DNA from: IGN2 sp035478175
Lineage (GTDB): Bacteria > Bacteroidota > Ignavibacteria > Ignavibacteriales > Ignavibacteriaceae
Direction of reading: 5' to 3'
DNA: 64,000 nt
Assembly (NCBI GenBank): GCA_035478175.1
Contig: DATIJX010000219.1
Span: forward strand, 44,946-108,945
Shown here piece by piece: positions 8,119 to 16,894 of this stretch; position 1 is the stretch's first letter, and each line of letters starts with the position of its first letter. The notes under the pieces were generated by a model, which was given only the letters and a program-made list of their open reading frames with translations, did no database searches and was not told where the DNA came from. The translations under genes were made by a program, and so were the position numbers.

Positions 8119-9798
8119 TTATCTAACCTTAATTACTATCATAGTTATATCATCCGACTGAAGATTTCCCTGCGTGAATATCTGCACATCTTCTTTAATT
8201 CCATTCAAAATTTCGCCGGCTGAATTTTTCACAAGACTTTTTGCAATCCTTTCTAATCTTTCCTCAGAGTATTCTTCAAATTCAAGATTCAATGCTTCAG
8301 AAACGCCATCGGTATAGAGCAGAAGAACATCATCCTTCATTAGCTCAACTTCTTCAAAAATATATGGAGCGAAAGTTTTAACAACACCTAAAATTATCCC
8401 TCCCTTAGTCAGCTTAATAATTTTATCGCCTCTGAGTATGTAAGGAGGATTATGACCTGCATTAACATAAGTTAAAGTATTAGTTTTTGTGTTTATGTAT
8501 CCCCAGAAAAAAGTTATAAACCTGCCTTCAGAAGTATTTCCGGTAACAAGGTCGTTTATCATAGCGGTTGCTTCATCAATTTTCATCCCCTGCTGGCAAA
8601 TGACTTGCAGAAAAGCCTGAATGTTCGCCATCATCAGAGAAGCCGGAACCCCTTTGCCTGAAACGTCAGCTATAGCAATATAAAATTTTTCATCAGCGAT
8701 AGGAATTACATCATAATAATCTCCGCCAACTTGCTTGGATGAAACATTCAAAGCGGCAATGTCATACTTATCATATTCCGGCAGATTTTGAGGCAGAAGA
8801 TTTCTCTGAATATCTCGTGCAATTAAAAGGTCTTCTTCCATCTTTTGTTTTTCAAGAGCTTCGAGGAAGAGTCGATTATTTTCAAGCGAAATTATTGCAA
8901 GATTTCCAACTGAGTAAATATATTCGATATCGCTGTTGAAAAAATCTTTGCTGCCTGCCCTGCTGCCGAGCAAAATTATTCCGCGGGTTTTGTTTTGAAG
9001 CTGCATCGGTACTATCAGCTCAACTCCAAGTTCAATCAGCTCATTGTGATTGATTTTCAGGAAATCTTTTTTAATCGAGTCCGGTGTTTTATGAAGTTCG
9101 TATCTTTTAATTAATTGAAGCAATTTTTCATTATCAAATTTTGAATCAAGAATGTCGGGCTCATCATTTTCAAAAAGAATTATTGCATATTTCTGAACGA
9201 GGAATTGACCAAGTATTGAGAATACCAGAAGTTTAACTACCCGGTATGATTCAGCAAATGAACCAAACTCCTTGCTCAGTTCAAAAAGCGAACTTAACCT
9301 CTGAACCCTTGAATCAAGCTGCCGGTTAACTTTTCTCAATTCATTAATCACCATCGAATTCTGAACAGCAGTTGCAGAAATATTCAAAATTGTACCGAGG
9401 AACTCAACATCGTCCTCAGTGTATTCAGATTTGTTAAGTTTTTCACCCAGACAAACCAATCCGATACAATCGTCAGAAGAGCTGATTTTTTCTACAACTT
9501 TCAGATTAGCAATGTGCATAAATGAATTTAACTTCGGGTCATCAATGCAATTGGGTGATGCTTCAAGTTCGGGAAATTCCTGAAGTAATTCTTGGGTAAT
9601 CCCTTTTGAACTCTTTAGAACAATTTTATTTTTTTCTTTTAAAGCAATTAGTCCGCGTGTTGCTAAAAATTTTCCAAGGCAGGTCAGCAAAACATTATTC
9701 AAAATGAAATCAAGATCAATGCTTGAGTTAATTATCCTGCTGAAATCTATAAGAGCAGTTAAATTTCTTTTTACTTTAAGATTCTTGGCCTCCAGCAT
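8119..9798 (-). CDS. Cytoplasmic GAF-SpoIIE phosphatase (RsbU-like)
   Basis: A soluble phosphatase of about 559 residues. It has two GAF-like sensor regions (about 15-140 and 160-310), then a coiled coil (QKMEEDLLIARDIQRNLLP) and a SpoIIE-type PP2C domain with IADVSGKGVPASL, YTDGVSEAL and SDDITMIVIKV. I chose the ATG at 9798, 4 bases after the kinase gene stop. A longer frame back to 9876 would overlap the kinase gene by about 70 bases and adds a stretch unlike the family. There are no membrane helices, so this phosphatase likely reads a cytoplasmic signal, unlike its two membrane-bound paralogues. Confidence 0.87.
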   Translation of the reverse strand: MLEAKNLKVKRNLTALIDFSRIINSSIDLDFILNNVLLTCLGKFLATRGLIALKEKNKIVLKSSKGITQELLQEFPELEASPNCIDDPKLNSFMHIANLKVVEKISSSDDCIGLVCLGEKLNKSEYTEDDVEFLGTILNISATAVQNSMVINELRKVNRQLDSRVQRLSSLFELSKEFGSFAESYRVVKLLVFSILGQFLVQKYAIILFENDEPDILDSKFDNEKLLQLIKRYELHKTPDSIKKDFLKINHNELIELGVELIVPMQLQNKTRGIILLGSRAGSKDFFNSDIEYIYSVGNLAIISLENNRLFLEALEKQKMEEDLLIARDIQRNLLPQNLPEYDKYDIAALNVSSKQVGGDYYDVIPIADEKFYIAIADVSGKGVPASLMMANIQAFLQVICQQGMKIDEATAMINDLVTGNTSEGRFITFFWGYINTKTNTLTYVNAGHNPPYILRGDKIIKLTKGGIILGVVKTFAPYIFEEVELMKDDVLLLYTDGVSEALNLEFEEYSEERLERIAKSLVKNSAGEILNGIKEDVQIFTQGNLQSDDITMIVIKVR

Positions 9799-9802
9799 TT
9801 TC

Positions 9803-10249
9803 TCAGCCGCTCCGTATATTTTTTGAGAGAAGCACCTGATTATACTTGCCGGGAACTGAGCGGTATTCCACATCATCCATCAAAGATTTCATCAAGTACA
9901 TTCCAAGACCACCAACTCTGTGCTCGCGGTAATATTTTTGAAGATCGGGAAGAGGAACTCTGTCAGGTTCAAATGATTTTCCGTAATCAATAATGGTAAC
10001 CATAAATTTTTCTTCATCGTAATCTATTTTAATTATTATTTCACCTTCCGGAGATAAATTGTATGCGTGCTTAATTATATTTGTGCAAGCCTCATCGACA
10101 GCAAGAATAATATTTTCGACAGTAACTTCAGGAATGTCCGCAGCACGTGCGTTACCACTGACAAAATCCCTTATCTCGGAAAGGTTTTCTGTCCTGCTTT
10201 TTACTTTTAGCTGAGCGGCTCTATTTTTTTTACGGACAGACAATTTCAA
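9803..10249 (-). CDS. Anti-sigma regulatory kinase, RsbW/SpoIIAB type
   Basis: A 148-residue serine kinase of the GHKL fold. It has the N box (AVDEACTNIIKHAY, N57), the G1 box (IIDYGKSFEP) and the G2 box (VGGLGMYLMKSLMD). In partner-switching systems such a kinase binds a sigma factor or other target and phosphorylates its STAS antagonist. Its start overlaps the STAS gene stop by 4 bases (ATGA), indicating translational coupling and a defined STAS-kinase pair. No sigma-B-type factor is encoded nearby, so its final target is not visible. Confidence 0.92.
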   Translation of the reverse strand: MKLSVRKKNRAAQLKVKSRTENLSEIRDFVSGNARAADIPEVTVENIILAVDEACTNIIKHAYNLSPEGEIIIKIDYDEEKFMVTIIDYGKSFEPDRVPLPDLQKYYREHRVGGLGMYLMKSLMDDVEYRSVPGKYNQVLLSKNIRSG

Positions 10250-10596
10250 CTCCCGCTGAATTTCTTTAGTGCTTCGTCTTCATTTTTGTAAATTTCATAC
10301 AGCAATGGAAACCCAAGCAGATCAAAAATGTTAAATACTTTATCGCTCATATTAGTAAGCTTAATATCACCCTTGTTGTCCCTGATGCTTTCTATGTATG
10401 CCATAAAAACCCCCAAACCTGCGCTGCTTATGTAGGCGAGGTCCTCAAAGTTCACTACAATTTTAAATTTGCTGTCATTTATCAGTTGTGTAAAATTATT
10501 CTCAAGAGTCGGCGCAGTGTGCGCATCAAGGAAGCCCTTGAGATTAATAATACTTATGTCCCCGTTTTCTCTAACTGATGTACTGAATTCTGCCAT
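10246..10596 (-). CDS. STAS anti-anti-sigma factor, RsbV/SpoIIAA type
   Basis: A 116-residue STAS protein. The phosphorylation loop reads YISSAGLGVFMAY, with the target serine at residue 57 or 58. It is coupled by a 4-base overlap to the RsbW-like kinase and preceded 22 bases upstream by a SpoIIE phosphatase. The likely cycle is phosphorylation by that kinase and dephosphorylation by one or more of the three SpoIIE phosphatases in this cluster. Confidence 0.93.
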   Translation of the reverse strand: MAEFSTSVRENGDISIINLKGFLDAHTAPTLENNFTQLINDSKFKIVVNFEDLAYISSAGLGVFMAYIESIRDNKGDIKLTNMSDKVFNIFDLLGFPLLYEIYKNEDEALKKFSGS

Positions 10597-10618
10597 CCTT
10601 ATACTCCGAAAATTTTAA

Positions 10619-12667
10619 TTATTGTTGCCACTTAAAAATAACTAAAGTTATATCATCATACTGCTCGTGACCGCTGGAAAAAACTGTTATTTCTTTTATT
10701 ATTTTATTTGAAAGTTCTTCTGCAGTCAGATTTATGTTTGACTGAAGCGCTTCCAGAAAAAGCTTATCGCCGAAATCTTCCAGCAGCTCATTCTTTGCTT
10801 CAGTTACTCCATCTGTGTAAAGAACGATCGTATCATTTTCTTTTAAATCAATTGAATATTCTTCAAGAGTCTTTTCAAAATAATCTGTTTCGCTTAATCC
10901 TAATCCTAATCCTGAAGGTTTGATTTGTTTTGAATCACCACCTCTCAGCAAAAATAATGGACAGTGCCCTGCCCGCGAAAAGACAAGTTTCTTTTCCGCT
11001 AAATCAAAATATCCGTATGCAGCGCTGACAAAAGTTTTATTATCCAAAGCTTCCTTCAAAATTTCATTTGCTTTGATGAGTATTTCTTTGGGTCTTTCAA
11101 TTGTCTTCGAAAGTGATTCAAATATTCCTTTTACCTCAGCCATTATAAACGCTGCCGAAATTCCTTTGCCTGACACATCAGCGATCACAAATCCAAGTTT
11201 AGTTTCACTTATCTTAAAGAAATCATAATAGTCACCACCAACTTCAAAAGCGGGAATAAAAACTGACGCAACTTGCAGGTTCGGATATCGCGGTACTTGT
11301 AACGGAAGAATTTTTCTTTGAATTTCTCTGGCTACATCAAGTTCTTTTTCGAGTCTTTCTTTTTCGATTGATTCTTCGAGCAGCCTGGAATTTTCAATTG
11401 CTACAGAAGCATAATCAGAAAAAGTTTCCATTGCATTCAGATCATCCTGAGTAAATATCTGGCCCGATCCTTTAGCAGCGACTAATATTCCCTGAGTTTC
11501 TCCACGGGTTTTTATTGGAGATACAGATACGACTGATAGTGAATTGCTGGTCGAGCCTTCGGAAATTTTTTCCTTTAGATTAAATGTTCTGGTAGATGTA
11601 AGATTTTCAAAACTGATTCTTTCGAGTATCTGGTTTGTTACTTTATCTGATTCAACAAACCCGATGTTCCTTGCGGCTAATGAATTCTGTTTTGCTCCGT
11701 TCTTCCATATAATCCACGTAGCTTTTGAACCGCTTAACTTCTGTGCAATATCAGTTACTGTTTCAGCGAGATCATTAAAGTCGAGAACTTCAGTTATTAG
11801 CTTACTGAAATACTGAAGTGATGTTACTTCCTGCGCTTTCCTGTCAAAAGCTTCTGCAGTTGGCAGGTGAAACAGTGTTGTAAAGAATAAAATCAAAAAA
11901 TAAATCGAACCATAAACCATAACAATTACATTGAATTGTTTGAGAGAGGGAGAGAATGCATTCAGCATCTGGCTGTGAATATTATCACCCGAACTATTGT
12001 TAATATTTACAATAAACAAAGTTGTTATTACAAATGACAGCAGCAGCAAATAGATTTTTTCTTTCTTTGATAAAAATGCAATCCACGAAATCCGAATAGA
12101 ATTAAAAACCATAAGCAGAACCGATACTATAAAGAAAGTGCTGCTCAGGAACGAAACGCTTTCAGCTTGAAAAAAATTACCTGAAAGGCTGGCAAGAATG
12201 AAAAAGACCAGCATTGTATTGAAGTAAATCCTGATGTTCCTTCCCTGGTTCAAAAAGAAAAAATGTCTGAGTGTTAATAAAAAGTATGAGACAAATCCTA
12301 TAAATACGAGTACGTAAAAAACAGAAACAATATCGTAAACAAGTCCCGGGTTTTTCAGTTTTAGATTGATGTTATCAAAAATGTTCGGCATCAGGTAATC
12401 GGAAAATGTAATGATGAAGAACATAATCGCACTAAGAATTCCAATGTTCATTATCAGGGATAAGGGGGCGGTTGTGCGGCTGTTTTCAAATCTTATCAAA
12501 GCTATAAGTAAAAAGAATATTGAGGCGGCAATTAACAGGTCAAGTATGATTCTCAAATAAACAGAATCGCTGCTTCCAAAAAATATTTTAAAAATAAATA
12601 ACAGGGATGCAGCAAGTAAAAAAAGCTGCAATTGAGTGGTTACAATATTTCGTGAAATTTTAACCAT
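10619..12667 (-). CDS. Membrane GAF-SpoIIE phosphatase (RsbU-like)
   Basis: A 682-residue protein with about seven or eight membrane helices in the first 265 residues, a GAF domain at about 285-430 (containing GSKATWIIWKNGA and SPIKTRGETQGILV), a coiled coil (EKERLEKELDVAREIQRKILP) and a SpoIIE PP2C domain with VIADVSGKGISAAF, YTDGVTEAKNE and YDDITLVIFKW. It appears to be the first gene of the five-gene phosphatase/STAS/kinase unit. The membrane part differs from that of the 851-residue paralogue and lacks a PDZ domain. Confidence 0.87.
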   Translation of the reverse strand: MVKISRNIVTTQLQLFLLAASLLFIFKIFFGSSDSVYLRIILDLLIAASIFFLLIALIRFENSRTTAPLSLIMNIGILSAIMFFIITFSDYLMPNIFDNINLKLKNPGLVYDIVSVFYVLVFIGFVSYFLLTLRHFFFLNQGRNIRIYFNTMLVFFILASLSGNFFQAESVSFLSSTFFIVSVLLMVFNSIRISWIAFLSKKEKIYLLLLSFVITTLFIVNINNSSGDNIHSQMLNAFSPSLKQFNVIVMVYGSIYFLILFFTTLFHLPTAEAFDRKAQEVTSLQYFSKLITEVLDFNDLAETVTDIAQKLSGSKATWIIWKNGAKQNSLAARNIGFVESDKVTNQILERISFENLTSTRTFNLKEKISEGSTSNSLSVVSVSPIKTRGETQGILVAAKGSGQIFTQDDLNAMETFSDYASVAIENSRLLEESIEKERLEKELDVAREIQRKILPLQVPRYPNLQVASVFIPAFEVGGDYYDFFKISETKLGFVIADVSGKGISAAFIMAEVKGIFESLSKTIERPKEILIKANEILKEALDNKTFVSAAYGYFDLAEKKLVFSRAGHCPLFLLRGGDSKQIKPSGLGLGLSETDYFEKTLEEYSIDLKENDTIVLYTDGVTEAKNELLEDFGDKLFLEALQSNINLTAEELSNKIIKEITVFSSGHEQYDDITLVIFKWQQ

Positions 12668-12835
12668 ATTAATTATATGCCCGGCAAATAAATTTATTAG
12701 TTACCGGTTAAAATACAACCGCTGTAAATTAAGCGAAACCGACTTATGGTTAAAGATTTCAGGTATGAACGGACAATATTTGGGATGGTTGAAAAATTAA
12801 CGAGTCTAAATTTAATTCACAGAGAGCAAAATAGC

Positions 12836-14371
12836 CTATTTTTTAGGACTCTTCGTAACTTCTGACTTAACTCTGATTCTCTGCTTATTTAGTTCTTCGC
12901 TCATTTGCTGAAGTTCTTTCTGCAGTTCTTCCATCTGCTTTTTGAACTCGTCATCGGAGTAATATCTGTTATAGTAATCACGGTCAAATTGATATTTAAT
13001 GAGCATAGTATCATCGAAAGGTTTTACAGGTTTTAATTTTTCAAGGTTGTAAAGATCCAATCCGGGGTTAGCTTCGGCCAGCGAATCCATATTCAACATA
13101 TTATAGTTAACCACATAACTGTAAACGGAATCGTCATTGTAGTATTCGATTTTAATTTCGGTTTTTGTTTTTTCAATCTTTGGAATTTTATAAGCATAAA
13201 AGTGAATATTATTCGTAGCCTGTTCAACCAGCGGATTGATCGTCGTCATTCCCGGAATAGGTATTTCCGGTACTTCAGGCACAGGTAAATCAACTCTGCA
13301 AATGTTGGAGTCAACCACAATCCGGAAAGAGTGTTCGTTATGAGCCATAGTTAGGTATTTGTAAGTTGAATCAAACCTCATATTCAGTGTAAACTGCTCG
13401 ACCTTTTCTTCATTAACTTGAATTTGCTTTTCTAATTCTCTCATTTCTTTTTCATAAAGCTTTGAGTCAAACTGATATGACTCCTCAAATATCGAATCGG
13501 GTGTCACAAAAATGTACTGATCACCGGAAGTATTTTTTAATTTTTCCAGTGTATTAACTACTATCACTCTTTCAGCATTAGTAATTCCTGAAGGGACAAT
13601 TCTATCAAACTTTACTTTGTTTAATTTTTCGGAAGCAACAAGCAAGTCGGCAAAGATGGCTTTTCTTAAATTCCACAGATTAGGATTTATCGCAATTGTA
13701 TTCTTTTCATTTACAAGAACTTGTGACTCAAGCGCTTTGCTGTAGCTGCCAATAATTGAATCAACAGTCTCTTTCTGCTTGGCATCTAAATTCATTGCAG
13801 AAATAAATTCATTATAACTTTCTCTTTTTACCTTTTGATCACTCGAACGAATTTCAAAAAATTCTTTTCCCGAATCATCATATCCTAAAAGAAGATATTG
13901 CTGACGTGTATTATCAAGCGGCAGTTCATTATTGAATGCAAAGTTGAATACATCTTCGTTGGTAAGATTTGCTGCAAGCAAAACCGGCTGCAGGTTTTCC
14001 TTATAGAAACCGGCAATTGCAACTTTTTGATCTTCCCACATTTTATCTAGTATACCAGGATTAAACTTCAGCACTACCATGATAACAATCGTAACAATTG
14101 CCAAAGCAGCAGCTGGCATCCACCTTTTTATTCTTGATGGTTCATTTTTTTGTCCTTCAATTGCAGCCATCAGTCGTGTTTCAAAGAATGGGGATTCTGG
14201 TATTCGCTTTACCCTGTTACCAAGCTGTTTAACTTTTTTCAGGTCTTCGAGCTTCTTCTGTAATTCAAGTGAAGTCGCAAGAAGCTTTTCAACTTCTGCT
14301 TTTTCTGATTGGGATAATTCATCATCAAGATAAGCGGATAGTAGTTCTAAATTTTGTAAATCTTTTTTCAA
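12836..14371 (-). CDS. Membrane anti-sigma factor with large periplasmic domain
   Basis: A 511-residue protein coupled by a 4-base overlap to the ECF sigma gene in front of it, the standard arrangement for a sigma/anti-sigma pair. Residues 1-60 form a small helical domain with the ASD-like LLSAYLDDELSQSEKAEVE start, but the zinc-binding His-Cys-Cys pattern of many such domains is absent. A single membrane helix (about 83-102) is followed by a long periplasmic part with a coiled coil around 310-335 and another near the end. I do not recognise the periplasmic domain. Regulated release of the sigma factor is inferred from gene order. Confidence 0.82.
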   Translation of the reverse strand: MKKDLQNLELLSAYLDDELSQSEKAEVEKLLATSLELQKKLEDLKKVKQLGNRVKRIPESPFFETRLMAAIEGQKNEPSRIKRWMPAAALAIVTIVIMVVLKFNPGILDKMWEDQKVAIAGFYKENLQPVLLAANLTNEDVFNFAFNNELPLDNTRQQYLLLGYDDSGKEFFEIRSSDQKVKRESYNEFISAMNLDAKQKETVDSIIGSYSKALESQVLVNEKNTIAINPNLWNLRKAIFADLLVASEKLNKVKFDRIVPSGITNAERVIVVNTLEKLKNTSGDQYIFVTPDSIFEESYQFDSKLYEKEMRELEKQIQVNEEKVEQFTLNMRFDSTYKYLTMAHNEHSFRIVVDSNICRVDLPVPEVPEIPIPGMTTINPLVEQATNNIHFYAYKIPKIEKTKTEIKIEYYNDDSVYSYVVNYNMLNMDSLAEANPGLDLYNLEKLKPVKPFDDTMLIKYQFDRDYYNRYYSDDEFKKQMEELQKELQQMSEELNKQRIRVKSEVTKSPKK

Positions 14372-14964
14372 TTCATCAACTCCTTCTCAAGAGGCTGAAG
14401 TATTTCTTTCAGCTTTTCTCTTCCTCTGAATATTCTTGATTTTACTGTTCCCATCTCGCATTTTAATGTTTCTGAAATTTCCTGGTAGCTGAATCCTTCA
14501 ATATCTTTAAGAATTAATGGCATTCTGAGTTTTACCGGCAGCTTTGAGATTGCATCCATCACTATTCTGGAAATATCATTATTTTCAACAGGTGAAGAGT
14601 ACTCAGATACTTCGAAACCCTCTTCAATCGGGAAAAATATTTTTCTAACGTTCATCTTTCTTAAATAATCTTTGCACCTGTTGACGGTAATCCTGTAAAG
14701 CCAGGTTGTAAACTGAGATTCAAATCTGAAATGCTTTAAATTTCTGTAAACCGTTATAAAAACGTCCTGAGCAATATCATCAACAAGGGCGCTGTTGCTC
14801 ATAGTTATATAAATTATATTCCTTACTTTTTCTTTATGTCTTTTAACAAGGATCTGAAAAGCAGACTTATCACCATCAACAAATTGCCTGATTATCGAAT
14901 AATCATCATCTATTGAGAGTATTTGAGGCTGCTGCAAGTCCTTTTCTTCTTCTTTTGATATCAT
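14368..14964 (-). CDS. ECF-family RNA polymerase sigma factor
   Basis: A 198-residue sigma-70 family protein of the extracytoplasmic-function class. Region 2 has VDDIAQDVFITVYRNL and FTTWLYRITVNRCKDYLRK. Region 4 is a helix-turn-helix with LKDIEGFSYQEISETLKCEMGTVKSRIFRGREKL (from about residue 145). It is the first gene of a two-gene unit with its membrane anti-sigma. The 144-base gap upstream is shared with the divergent STAS gene at 15109. Target promoters cannot be read from the window. Confidence 0.94.
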   Translation of the reverse strand: MISKEEEKDLQQPQILSIDDDYSIIRQFVDGDKSAFQILVKRHKEKVRNIIYITMSNSALVDDIAQDVFITVYRNLKHFRFESQFTTWLYRITVNRCKDYLRKMNVRKIFFPIEEGFEVSEYSSPVENNDISRIVMDAISKLPVKLRMPLILKDIEGFSYQEISETLKCEMGTVKSRIFRGREKLKEILQPLEKELMN

Positions 14965-15108
14965 TTTTTTAGACGTAATATTTACGGTGTTGTTCCAATT
15001 TATTAAATATATATCTAATCAAAAAGTACTGAATCTAAATTCTGTTTTACTATTTGCAAAAGTATGCTTATCTGATTAAATTTCGCTGAAAATTTAAAGG
15101 AATCATTT

Positions 15109-15450
15109 ATGAAAATTAAAACCACTGAAAAATATGGGGCAGTAATAGTTGAATTAAAAGGAAATGTGATGGGCGGCGACGACACCAAAGAATTCAACGA
15201 TTTATTGCACAAATTAATTGATGAAAATAAGATAAGAGTAATCATAGATCTTAGCGATGTTAAGTTTATGAACAGCTCAGGGCTTGGAATGTTAATTGGC
15301 GGTTTAACAACAATGAAAAAGGCAAATGGTTTTTACAAGCTTGCAAACGTAACTGATAAAATTGAAAGCTTGCTCATAATAACTAAGCTGATAACGATTT
15401 TTGAACACTATGAATCTGTTGATAAAGCAGTCGAATCTTTACCAAAATAA
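15109..15450 (+). CDS. STAS anti-anti-sigma factor (second copy)
   Basis: A 113-residue STAS protein with the loop FMNSSGLGMLIGG carrying the candidate phospho-serine at residue 56 or 57. The start follows a clear AAAGGA site. It is a single-gene unit transcribed away from the ECF/phosphatase block and closed by the hairpin at 15477-15504. No kinase is coupled to it. It may share the RsbW-like kinase at 9803, or serve another partner elsewhere in the genome. Confidence 0.92.
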   Translation: MKIKTTEKYGAVIVELKGNVMGGDDTKEFNDLLHKLIDENKIRVIIDLSDVKFMNSSGLGMLIGGLTTMKKANGFYKLANVTDKIESLLIITKLITIFEHYESVDKAVESLPK

Positions 15451-15476
15451 ATCAAATAAAATTATTTTCTGAACAG

Positions 15477-15510
15477 AAACTCCGGATTGAAAGATTCGGA
15501 GTTTTTGTTT
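15477..15510 (+). terminator. Terminator after the second STAS gene
   Basis: The arms AAACTCCG and CGGAGTTT close a hairpin with a 12-base loop and are followed by TTGTTT, the classical rho-independent layout, 27 bases after the stop codon. Confidence 0.8.
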
Positions 15511-15548
15511 GCTTAAACTAAAATTAATCCTAAAGAAAAAATAAAACT

Positions 15549-16823
15549 ATGAGTGTTACAGTACTTGTCGGAAGCCAGTGGGGTGACGAAGGCAAAGGAA
15601 AAATTGTTGATATACTTAGTGAAAAGTATAAAATAGTTGCAAGGTATCAGGGCGGTGCAAATGCCGGGCACACTGTTATCATTGGTGAAAAAAAATATGT
15701 TCTTCATTTAATACCATCCGGAATATTAAGAGATGATGTTATTTGTGTAATTGGCAACGGTGTTGTAATTGATCCAACAGCTCTGCTTGAAGAGATAGAG
15801 CTTCTTGAAAAAAATGAAATCAAGGTGGAAGGAAGATTATTTATAAGTCATAATGCTCATCTCATAATGCCCTATCATAAATTGCTGGACCAAATAATTG
15901 AAAGCGGCGATACAAAAATCGGGACAACCGGAAGAGGAATTGGTCCTTGTTACATTGATAAGTTTGCACGTAAAGGGATAAGAATAGTTGATCTTCTTGA
16001 CAGAGTTGAGCTTGAAAAGAAAATCAGGTTGAACCTAAAAGAAAAAAATGATCTGCTGAAAAAAGTATATGAGCACGAAGGACTTGATGTTGATGCAATT
16101 GTAAAAGAATATCTTGAGTTCGACAGGACGATTGATAAATATATTAAGGATGTCCCATCGTTTCTTAACCACGCAATTGCTGAAGGCAAGTCCGTTTTGC
16201 TTGAAGGTGCTCAAGGCACTTTGCTCGATGTTGATCATGGAACTTATCCTTTTGTTACCTCAAGCAGTCCAACTTCGGGTGGAGCCTGCACCGGAACAGG
16301 AATTCCGCCAACAAAAATTGATTCGGTTGTTGGTATTGTAAAAGCTTATACTACACGTGTTGGTAATGGTCCTTTCCCAACAGAACTTCTGGACGAGGAA
16401 GGAGAGAAACTCAGAACAATCGGTGCTGAGTTTGGTGCAACAACAGGAAGACCCAGAAGATGCGGCTGGTATGATGCTTTTCTTGTAGCCTACTCACAAA
16501 TGGTTAACGGGATTACATCGGTTGCAATTACAAAGCTGGATGTTCTCAGCAGCTTCGATAAAATAAAAGTCTGCATCGGATATGATTTGAATGGCAGAAG
16601 GTTAAAATATTTTCCTACTTCTGTTGAGCAACTATCATCGGTCAAACCAATTTATGAAGTGCTTGATGGTTGGAATGAAGATATCAGCAATTGTTTATCC
16701 TACGATCAGCTTCCTGTAAAAACAAAGGAGTATCTGAATTTCATGGCTAAACACTCTGGAATTAAGATTGATATTATTTCTGTAGGACCGAAACGAGGAC
16801 AGACGTTTTACGTGAGAAGTTAA
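15549..16823 (+). CDS. purA: Adenylosuccinate synthetase
   Basis: A 424-residue cytoplasmic enzyme that joins IMP and aspartate using GTP, the first committed step from IMP to AMP. The N-terminal GSQWGDEGKGKIVD loop, the GANAGHTV segment, the GTTGRGIGPCY motif and the GPFPTE segment are all present and the length is normal. The ribosome-binding site is weak. It appears monocistronic; a perfect palindrome lies 34 bases after the stop, in the convergent gap with a sorting-domain gene. Confidence 0.98.
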   Translation: MSVTVLVGSQWGDEGKGKIVDILSEKYKIVARYQGGANAGHTVIIGEKKYVLHLIPSGILRDDVICVIGNGVVIDPTALLEEIELLEKNEIKVEGRLFISHNAHLIMPYHKLLDQIIESGDTKIGTTGRGIGPCYIDKFARKGIRIVDLLDRVELEKKIRLNLKEKNDLLKKVYEHEGLDVDAIVKEYLEFDRTIDKYIKDVPSFLNHAIAEGKSVLLEGAQGTLLDVDHGTYPFVTSSSPTSGGACTGTGIPPTKIDSVVGIVKAYTTRVGNGPFPTELLDEEGEKLRTIGAEFGATTGRPRRCGWYDAFLVAYSQMVNGITSVAITKLDVLSSFDKIKVCIGYDLNGRRLKYFPTSVEQLSSVKPIYEVLDGWNEDISNCLSYDQLPVKTKEYLNFMAKHSGIKIDIISVGPKRGQTFYVRS

Positions 16824-16856
16824 CCACAGCTTGTAATAATCATTCTCATATTATGT

Positions 16857-16888
16857 TTGTAGGGGCACAATATATTGTGCCCCTACAA
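16857..16888. repeat. Perfect palindrome with GTAG...CTAC ends
   Basis: A 28-base perfect palindrome at 16859-16886 begins GTAGGGGCACAAT and mirrors itself; two flanking bases on each side extend it to 32. It lies 6 bases beyond the stop codon of the minus-strand sorting-domain gene and could act as a terminator for it and for convergent purA. It shares ends with the palindromes at 19137, 19355 and 40846. Confidence 0.85.
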
Positions 16889-16894
16889 TTCATA

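Noticed and set aside
9799..9876. Longer N terminus of the cytoplasmic phosphatase
   Set aside because: It would overlap the kinase gene out of frame by over 70 bases and adds residues unlike the family; the ATG at 9798 fits the 4-base spacing.
9803..10596. Complete sigma-B-type operon
   Set aside because: A STAS protein and an anti-sigma kinase are present, but no SigB/SigF-type sigma factor is encoded; the nearby sigma factor is of the ECF class with its own membrane anti-sigma.
12668..12835. Possible small gene or tRNA between the phosphatase and the anti-sigma genes
   Set aside because: No frame of useful size and no cloverleaf could be found in the 168 bases.
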